From: Bacilli bacterium
GTDB lineage: Bacteria; Bacillota_I; Bacilli_A; RFN20; CAG-826
Length of the DNA stretch: 27,095 nt
Assembly (NCBI GenBank): GCA_024698065.1
Contig: JAILRR010000029.1
Span: 1-27,095 of the forward strand
Reading direction: 5' to 3'
The notes under the pieces were generated by a model. That model searched no databases, was not told the DNA's origin, and saw only the letters and a program-made list of their open reading frames with translations. Shown piece by piece: positions 22,396-27,095 of the stretch (the first letter of the stretch is position 1; each line of letters opens with the position of its first letter). The position numbers were made by a program, and so were the translations under genes.

Positions 22396-22448
22396 CTGTT
22401 TCCTAGAAACAGCGTATAAATCATACCATTGTGACTGATTTACAGCAA
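22396..22448 (-). promoter_or_regulatory. Promoter and 5'-terminal hairpin of the 312-aa gene
   Basis: Minus-strand TTGCTG (22448-22443), a 17-base spacer with a TGG just before the -10, and TATGAT (22425-22420). The transcript should start near 22413, exactly where a perfect hairpin CTGTTTC-TAG-GAAACAG (22412-22396) begins. The Shine-Dalgarno lies beyond the hairpin. Confidence 0.65.
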
Positions 22449-22617
22449 CACTAGGATTATTTTTATTTGAAAAATAAGGAATCATCGAATAAATGAGGTG
22501 AAAAACTACTTTTCATCCAAGTGGTGGCACATCATCAATAACGGCACTTAAATTTTGTGAAATCCTTGGCAAAAACCACATATTTTTCAATTGATTCGAC
22601 CTTTCTAGCAAAAGAGG

Positions 22618-22645
22618 TTGAGAAAAGGGTTTTATATTCTATAAT
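22618..22645 (+). promoter_or_regulatory. Promoter of the YitT-family gene
   Basis: TTGAGA (22618-22623), 16-base spacer, TATAAT (22640-22645). The ATG at 22655 follows after 9 bases with no Shine-Dalgarno. The rest of the interval from 22449 to 22617 is AT-rich and holds no gene that I can support. Confidence 0.75.
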
Positions 22646-22654
22646 TACGGCGTT

Positions 22655-23722
22655 ATGGGAAAATTAAAAACCAAAGTAAAAGAGATTCGGAGCGAGTTCA
22701 ATGACTGGCTCTACGACCATCATAAAACCAAAGCCTCAATTGGTTATGTTTTGGCTTTCCTTCTCTCAACTGTAAGCGCCCTCACCTTCGCGGTCGGATT
22801 CAACACCTTCATGGATCTTGGAATGGCTGTCGGAGCAGGGGATGTCCTCCATCAGAAAATTCTTTCCGGAGGTATGTCAGGTCTTTCCCAGGTCATCACG
22901 CTTATCTGCGAACTCTGCGGTTGGAAGACTGTGGCTGAAGGCGGAACCCTTGATGAGCATACCGCTTACTCGATCCTCTATTTCATTCTCAATGTCCCTC
23001 TCTTGTTCGTCGCTTGGTTTGGCATTGGCAAAAGATTCTCGATCATGACCCTCGTCAATGTTGTCGAGACCTCCATCTTCATCAAATTATTTACCGTTCA
23101 AAATATTCCGTTCCTTGAGCTCGTTGCCAATTTTACAGTTGCGAATGGAGGCATGCTTTCTAGGGCTCTCTTTGGTGGCGTGTGCACAGGCCTATCGTCC
23201 GCTCTAGCGTATAAAGGCGACTTCTCGGCTGGCGGCGTTGACATCATTGCTTACTATATCGGACTAAAGAAGAAGACCCTTGTCGGTTCATATGCTGTTA
23301 TTCTTAATGGAGCGACCCTTGTCGTCTTCATCCTCCTTTCCATCACCAAGGAAGGTTGGGGCAATAGCGATATGGTTGCTAGATACGTCGTCGGCGCGTT
23401 CTACACCGCTATCTACCTCTTCGTTACGAAGCTTGTTGTGGACGCAATCAATACGAGGAACAAGAAAGTCAAAGTTGAGATCATCTCATCCAAAGAGGCT
23501 CTTGGCGATGTCCTTATTGAATCGTTCCCACACGCCGCTACGAAACTCCAAGGCAAAGGCGTTTATAGCGGAAAAGAGAAATTCGTCTTCATCATGGTCA
23601 TCTCATCTGATGAGCTTAATGCTGTCATGAGACTCATCCAGAGAGAAGACAATGAGAGCTTCGTCGAGGTCATGCCGCTTATGAGCGTGGCTGGCAGGTT
23701 CTTTACCAAACCAATCAAATAA
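22655..23722 (+). CDS. YitT-family (DUF161/DUF2179) membrane protein
   Basis: Product is 355 aa. YitT-family proteins are integral membrane proteins of unsettled function (transport is suspected). After a charged N-terminus come about five to six membrane helices, with the family-typical GGMSGLSQVI near residue 72 and SALAYKGDFSAGGVDIIAYYIGLKKK near 185-205. The C-terminal cytosolic DUF2179 domain (about 270-355) shows VEIISSKEALGDVLIESFPHAATKLQGKGVYSG. Length is somewhat above the usual ~280-300 aa because of extra N-terminal and loop sequence. Monocistronic, with a leaderless-type start. Confidence 0.9.
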   Translation: MGKLKTKVKEIRSEFNDWLYDHHKTKASIGYVLAFLLSTVSALTFAVGFNTFMDLGMAVGAGDVLHQKILSGGMSGLSQVITLICELCGWKTVAEGGTLDEHTAYSILYFILNVPLLFVAWFGIGKRFSIMTLVNVVETSIFIKLFTVQNIPFLELVANFTVANGGMLSRALFGGVCTGLSSALAYKGDFSAGGVDIIAYYIGLKKKTLVGSYAVILNGATLVVFILLSITKEGWGNSDMVARYVVGAFYTAIYLFVTKLVVDAINTRNKKVKVEIISSKEALGDVLIESFPHAATKLQGKGVYSGKEKFVFIMVISSDELNAVMRLIQREDNESFVEVMPLMSVAGRFFTKPIK

Positions 23723-23727
23723 AAAAA

Positions 23728-23754
23728 GGAGCTGTTTGACCAGCTTCTTTTTTT
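23728..23754. terminator. Terminator between YitT gene and convergent membrane-protein gene
   Basis: GGAGCTG (23728-23734) pairs with CAGCTTC (23741-23747, one G-U), followed by seven Ts. An A-run on the left side would let it work on the minus strand too. Confidence 0.87.
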
Positions 23755-23765
23755 AAATAGAGAAT

Positions 23766-24281
23766 CTATTTCCTCTTCTTTTTACCGCCGAAGAGATCCA
23801 TGGCAGCTGGGAGGATAGCAAGGGCCCCGGCAGCGATATAGAGGATACCGGCGATGATCCAAGTGGCGCTGAGAGCGTGATCGGAATATGGGTTGGTAAT
23901 GGCAGCAGCTCCGTAGCCGCTTGTGGTAACAGAGCATGGCTGAGACACGAAGACAAAGACGCCGCCGAACACTAAAGCACAAAGGGCGATGAGGTTGATG
24001 AGTCCAGCGAATTTGTTGAGCTTAAGAAGTGGGAGGATAACGCCGAGAAGAAGGGCGATGACGCCGACCATGGCGAGTATCCAGCCAAGGGTCGCAGACC
24101 AAGCTGCATCCAAGTGACTCTTGATGCCAGCAAGCTCGCCCAAATCTTCACCAAAAATGGCTGCGGTGCCATTGATAACGTGGTCGCCATTAGAGAATGC
24201 TGGGGTTGCCATCATTAAAATAAAACCGACAACAGCGATGACAGCAGCTAAGAAGCCGGAGTATTTAAGGAATGTTTTCAT
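23766..24281 (-). CDS. Small four-helix membrane protein
   Basis: Product is 171 aa, family not recognised. Four hydrophobic helices (about 8-29, 63-85, 91-111, 138-158) are separated by an external loop (SNGDHVINGTAAIFGEDLGELAGIKSHLDAAW) and a second loop with one Cys. It ends in a strongly basic tail (GGKKKRK). The ATG at 24281 is chosen; AAAGGTGG lies about 11 bases upstream, and a GTG five codons earlier overlaps that site. It could be a transport accessory or structural membrane protein; nothing more can be said. Confidence 0.75.
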   Translation of the reverse strand: MKTFLKYSGFLAAVIAVVGFILMMATPAFSNGDHVINGTAAIFGEDLGELAGIKSHLDAAWSATLGWILAMVGVIALLLGVILPLLKLNKFAGLINLIALCALVFGGVFVFVSQPCSVTTSGYGAAAITNPYSDHALSATWIIAGILYIAAGALAILPAAMDLFGGKKKRK

Positions 24282-24308
24282 TTGTAAACAATCCACCTTT
24301 CGAAAAAC

Positions 24309-24338
24309 ATTATAACTTTAAAAAAAGTTCACTCACAA
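24309..24338 (-). promoter_or_regulatory. Promoter of the four-helix membrane-protein gene
   Basis: Minus-strand TTGTGA (24338-24333), 18-base spacer, TATAAT (24314-24309). It is divergent from the copA promoter. Confidence 0.65.
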
Positions 24339-24395
24339 CGAGCGAGAAAATATTTTTTCCATATCGCTTTGCTGGAATGGTATGAGCGGTTGTTC

Positions 24396-24416
24396 TACAA
24401 TACCCCCTGGGGGTAT
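24396..24416 (+). promoter_or_regulatory. copA -10 overlapped by CsoR-type operator
   Basis: TACAAT (24396-24401) overlaps ATACCCCCTGGGGGTAT (24400-24416), a perfect inverted repeat with 8-bp arms around a central T. C/G-tract palindromes flanked by TA are the known operator form of the CsoR/RcnR family, and a csoR gene ends the same operon. Cu(I)-free CsoR bound here would cover the -10 and transcription start. The ATG at 24419 follows two bases after the palindrome, with no separate Shine-Dalgarno apart from the G-tract. Confidence 0.88.
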
Positions 24417-24418
24417 CT

Positions 24419-26719
24419 ATGAAGAAGAAATACAACGTAACCGGAATGATGTGCGCAGCCTGTCAGGCTAATGTCGATCATGCAGTCTCCAAAATCGATG
24501 GAGTCTCTAGCGTCAACGTTTCCTTGCTCGCTAACAACATGGTCGTCGAATTCGATGAGAATAAAGTCAATGATGAGACCATCATCGAGGCTGTTGAGAA
24601 TGTTGGCTATGGCGCATCTCCATTCGTGAACGAATCTTTAAAAAAGATTCAGGAGAAAAAGAAGAAAGAGCTTCATAACCGTTTGATGAGGCTTATTGTT
24701 TCCTTATGCCTCCTCGTTCTCCTGATGGTTGTGTCCATGGGTGGCATGATGCTTCACGAATATGGTGGTTGGCCAAAGATGAGCGATCCTAATTTCTCTC
24801 TCATCGCCTTTATTGAAGTTACTCTTCAGATACTTATCCTCATCCCGATAATCGTCATCAATTTCAATTACTTCACATCTGGCTTCAAGAGTCTTTTCAA
24901 ACTTCACCCAAACATGAATAGCCTCATTGCTTTGGGAAGCACCATCTCTACCTTATATAGTCTTTATTCATATGTGATGCTCATCATCAGCTGGGCAAGT
25001 GGAAACGCTCAACAGGTGATGACATATTTCATGAATCTCTATTTCGAAGCGGCGGCGATGATCCTCGTCTTCGTCTCTATTGGCAAATACTTTGAAAAGA
25101 GAGCGACCAATAAGACAACGGAGTCGATTGCCTCCCTAATGGCTCTTACGCCTGACACCGCTTATGCGATCAGGAACGGAGAAGAAGTGGAAGTGCAGAC
25201 TGAAACGCTTTTGATTGACGATATTTGCGTGGTCAAACCAGGCCAATCTATTCCTACCGACGGCATCATCTTGGATGGGTATGGCGATATCGACGAATCA
25301 ACCATCACTGGTGAGTCTCTCCCCGTCCATAAAAAGAAAGGCGACAAAGTCATTGGTGCGACCATCAACAAGAATGGCTCATTCACTTTCAAAGTTGCTT
25401 CTGTCGGTAAGGACACGACCATTTCCCAAATCATCGGTCTTGTAGAAAAAGCCAGCGAATCAAAAGCCCCAATGGCCAGGCTAGCGGACAAGATCTCTTT
25501 GATATTTGTTCCAACGGTCATCGGGCTCGCTTTAATCGCTTTCGTGGTTTGGATGATTCTCACAAACCTTAATATTGTTACTTTGCCCGAGCACTCTACT
25601 CCTATAGCGTTGTCACTCAACTTTGCCATCACGGTTTTGGTCATCTCTTGCCCATGTGCCTTAGGGCTTGCCACTCCGGTTGCGATTATGGTCGGAACAG
25701 GCAAAGGGGCAGAGAATGGCATCCTCATTAAATCAGCAGAAGCTTTTGAAGGATTAGAGAAGGTCGACACCATCCTCTTTGACAAAACCGGAACCCTCAC
25801 AAAAGGTGAGATGAGCGTCCGTTCAATCAAGGTCTATGAAGGCAATGAAGCTTCTTTATTAAGGAAAGCGGCAGGGGTGGAAATCCATTCCGAACACCCT
25901 CTCTCGAAAGCGGTCGTAAACGAAGCCAAAAAGCAAAATATCAAACACTCCGAGAGCAAAGGATTCGAATACATTCCTGGCCTAGGAGTTGAGGGTGATG
26001 GTATCATCATCGGCAATGCTTCCTTGATGAAAAACAAAGGGGTCAATACATCTATTGCCTTAGGCGATTTTGATGCCTTATCGAAAGAAGGATGGACTCC
26101 TTTATTTGTTGCTCAAAAGGATAAGCTCATTGGTTTGATCGCAATAGGCGACGAAATAAAAATTAACAGCAAATCCGCAATAAAATCCCTGCAAAACCTT
26201 GGTAAAAAGGTTGCTATCGTCACTGGTGATAACAAGGTAACCGCGGATGCGATTGCCTCATCTTTGGGCGTCGATGAAGTGTATGCGGAAGTTCTTCCCG
26301 GAGAGAAAGAGGCTATCGTCTCTCGCCTCCAAAAAGAAGGTCATAAAGTCGCCTTTGTGGGAGATGGCGTTAACGACGCTCCAGCCCTCACGAAAGCGGA
26401 TATCGGCATTGCCATCGGAGCGGGTTCGGATATCGCGATCGATTCCGCTGACATCATCTTAGTAAGAAGCGATCCTCTTGATGTCGTATCCGCGATTGAA
26501 CTCAGTCATAAAGTCGTCCTCAATATCAAAGAGAATCTTGGATGGGCCTTCTTCTATAACCTTCTGCTTATCCCTCTTGCCGCAGGGGTGCTTTACCCTT
26601 ATGTCGTCATGCAGCCGATGTATGGCTCCATCGCGATGTCAATCTCATCTGTGACCGTCGTCCTCAATGCTTTGAGGCTACGTCTATTTAAAAGAAGAGT
26701 TATTAATAAAGGAGAATGA
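24419..26719 (+). CDS. copA: Copper-exporting P1B-type ATPase
   Basis: Product is 766 aa. CopA exports Cu(I) across the membrane at the cost of ATP. An N-terminal heavy-metal domain (1 to about 70) has VTGMMCAACQANV (CxxC). Membrane helices follow from about 90. The actuator TITGESLPV is near residue 292, the membrane metal site SCPCALGLATP near 410, the phosphorylation site DKTGTLTKG near 454, HP motif HSEHPLSKA near 489, and the hinge GDGVNDAPALTKAD near 647. CPC plus the heavy-metal domain point to monovalent copper or silver. It is the first gene of copA-copZ-csoR and is followed by copZ with a 6-base gap-level junction; AAAGGAG for copZ lies inside its end. Confidence 0.97.
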   Translation: MKKKYNVTGMMCAACQANVDHAVSKIDGVSSVNVSLLANNMVVEFDENKVNDETIIEAVENVGYGASPFVNESLKKIQEKKKKELHNRLMRLIVSLCLLVLLMVVSMGGMMLHEYGGWPKMSDPNFSLIAFIEVTLQILILIPIIVINFNYFTSGFKSLFKLHPNMNSLIALGSTISTLYSLYSYVMLIISWASGNAQQVMTYFMNLYFEAAAMILVFVSIGKYFEKRATNKTTESIASLMALTPDTAYAIRNGEEVEVQTETLLIDDICVVKPGQSIPTDGIILDGYGDIDESTITGESLPVHKKKGDKVIGATINKNGSFTFKVASVGKDTTISQIIGLVEKASESKAPMARLADKISLIFVPTVIGLALIAFVVWMILTNLNIVTLPEHSTPIALSLNFAITVLVISCPCALGLATPVAIMVGTGKGAENGILIKSAEAFEGLEKVDTILFDKTGTLTKGEMSVRSIKVYEGNEASLLRKAAGVEIHSEHPLSKAVVNEAKKQNIKHSESKGFEYIPGLGVEGDGIIIGNASLMKNKGVNTSIALGDFDALSKEGWTPLFVAQKDKLIGLIAIGDEIKINSKSAIKSLQNLGKKVAIVTGDNKVTADAIASSLGVDEVYAEVLPGEKEAIVSRLQKEGHKVAFVGDGVNDAPALTKADIGIAIGAGSDIAIDSADIILVRSDPLDVVSAIELSHKVVLNIKENLGWAFFYNLLLIPLAAGVLYPYVVMQPMYGSIAMSISSVTVVLNALRLRLFKRRVINKGE

Positions 26720-26721
26720 AT

Positions 26722-26937
26722 ATGCTCAAAAAACAAATCGTCAACATTGAAGGAATGATGTGCGAAGGATGTGCCCGCACAGTCACGAATGTCCTTTCCA
26801 AACTTCCAGGCGTCAAGAAAGTCGACGTCTCCTTCAAGAAAGGAACCGCTGTCGTTAAAGCCGATGCCCCTCTTTCCGAAGAAGAGTATCAGAAGGCCTT
26901 AGGAGAGACACATTTCAAATTCGTGTCGGTCAAATAA
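26722..26937 (+). CDS. copZ: Copper chaperone CopZ (heavy-metal-associated domain protein)
   Basis: Product is 71 aa, one HMA domain. The metal motif GMMCEGCARTV (CxxC at about residues 14-17) binds Cu(I) for delivery to CopA or CsoR. The start at 26722 is preferred to the ATG at 26716, which overlaps the copA stop, because AAAGGAG (26708-26714) is seven bases from 26722 but only one from 26716. The stop overlaps the csoR ATG by one base (TAATG). Confidence 0.92.
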   Translation: MLKKQIVNIEGMMCEGCARTVTNVLSKLPGVKKVDVSFKKGTAVVKADAPLSEEEYQKALGETHFKFVSVK

Positions 26938-27095
26938 TGAAAGCCGATCCAGTCAAAGTTAAAAGACAGCTTTCAATCGCCAAAGGCCAAATCGAAGGCA
27001 TTCAGAAGATGGTTGAAGAAGACGCGTATTGCATCGATATCTCAAACCAGCTTATGGCGGCGATTGCCGTTCTTAAGAAGGCTAATGAAATCGTC
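26937..27095 (+). CDS. csoR: CsoR-family copper-sensing repressor, truncated by window end
   Basis: The first 53 codons are present and the rest lies beyond the window. The N-terminal part matches the DUF156/CsoR four-helix fold: VKRQLSIAKGQIEGIQKMVEEDAYCIDISNQLMAAIAVLKKANEIV. Cys 32 in AYCIDI corresponds to the first Cu(I) ligand; the His and second Cys ligands should be downstream and cannot be checked. The one-base TAATG overlap with copZ indicates translational coupling. With the palindrome at 24400-24416 this predicts copper-induced, self-repressed control of the whole operon. Confidence 0.9.
   Translation, partial: MKADPVKVKRQLSIAKGQIEGIQKMVEEDAYCIDISNQLMAAIAVLKKANEIV

Overview
The window looks like a chromosomal, mostly housekeeping segment from a low-to-moderate-GC Gram-positive of the Bacillota, probably an uncultured, streamlined Bacilli lineage (Erysipelotrichia or Mollicutes-RF39-like; this placement is inference). 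The indicators are RNase J, Spx, long-form HPF, YlbF-RsmD-CoaD gene order, a PduL-type phosphotransacylase, strong Shine-Dalgarno sites on many genes and a SAM-I-like riboswitch on metK. TGA is used as a stop (rnj, the phosphoesterase gene, copA) and Trp is TGG, so the genetic code is the standard bacterial one, not the Mycoplasma code.

Layout: 27-4177 holds tRNA-Leu(GAG), the Mg2+ channel mgtE, a divergent pduL/TSCPD-protein pair, and metK behind a riboswitch with a terminator. 4364-8678 holds hpf, a two-gene zeta-toxin-like cassette with its own operator, a HAD phosphatase followed by two unrecognised genes, and a small membrane protein. 8712-14632 holds tRNA-Ser(GGA), an RluA-family pseudouridine synthase, phosphoglucomutase, a second HAD phosphatase coupled to trpS, an Spx-like regulator with a cysteine-rich tail, and a CYTH protein. 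14694-19949 holds a membrane-anchored EIIB-like protein without the catalytic cysteine, maf, rnj, a polytopic membrane protein coupled to a lipoprotein phosphoesterase, and def. 19995-24281 holds ylbF-rsmD-coaD, a membrane-anchored hypothetical, a YitT-family protein and a small four-helix membrane protein. 24396-27095 is a copper-efflux operon copA-copZ-csoR, with csoR cut by the window end and a CsoR-type operator in front of copA.

Genes are closely packed. Compact terminators separate most units, and several are bidirectional between convergent genes. Partners within operons often overlap by 1-8 bases (TAATG, ATGA, ATGACTAA).

The most unusual signal is a promoter class in which the -10 hexamer lies only 6-9 bases before the ATG and no Shine-Dalgarno is present. 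At five genes (zeta cassette, CYTH, EIIB-like, def, ylbF) the gap is exactly 6 bases, and at spx and yitT it is 8-9. This predicts leaderless mRNAs, which are uncommon in Bacillota, alongside ordinary Shine-Dalgarno genes. The other candidates for something new are the zeta-like cassette (Walker A Lys replaced by Arg, 9-bp inverted repeat over its -35), the Cys-less EIIB-like protein and the unrecognised 302/156-residue gene pair. No mobile element, CRISPR array, prophage or rRNA gene was seen, and there is no gene-free stretch longer than 300 bases.
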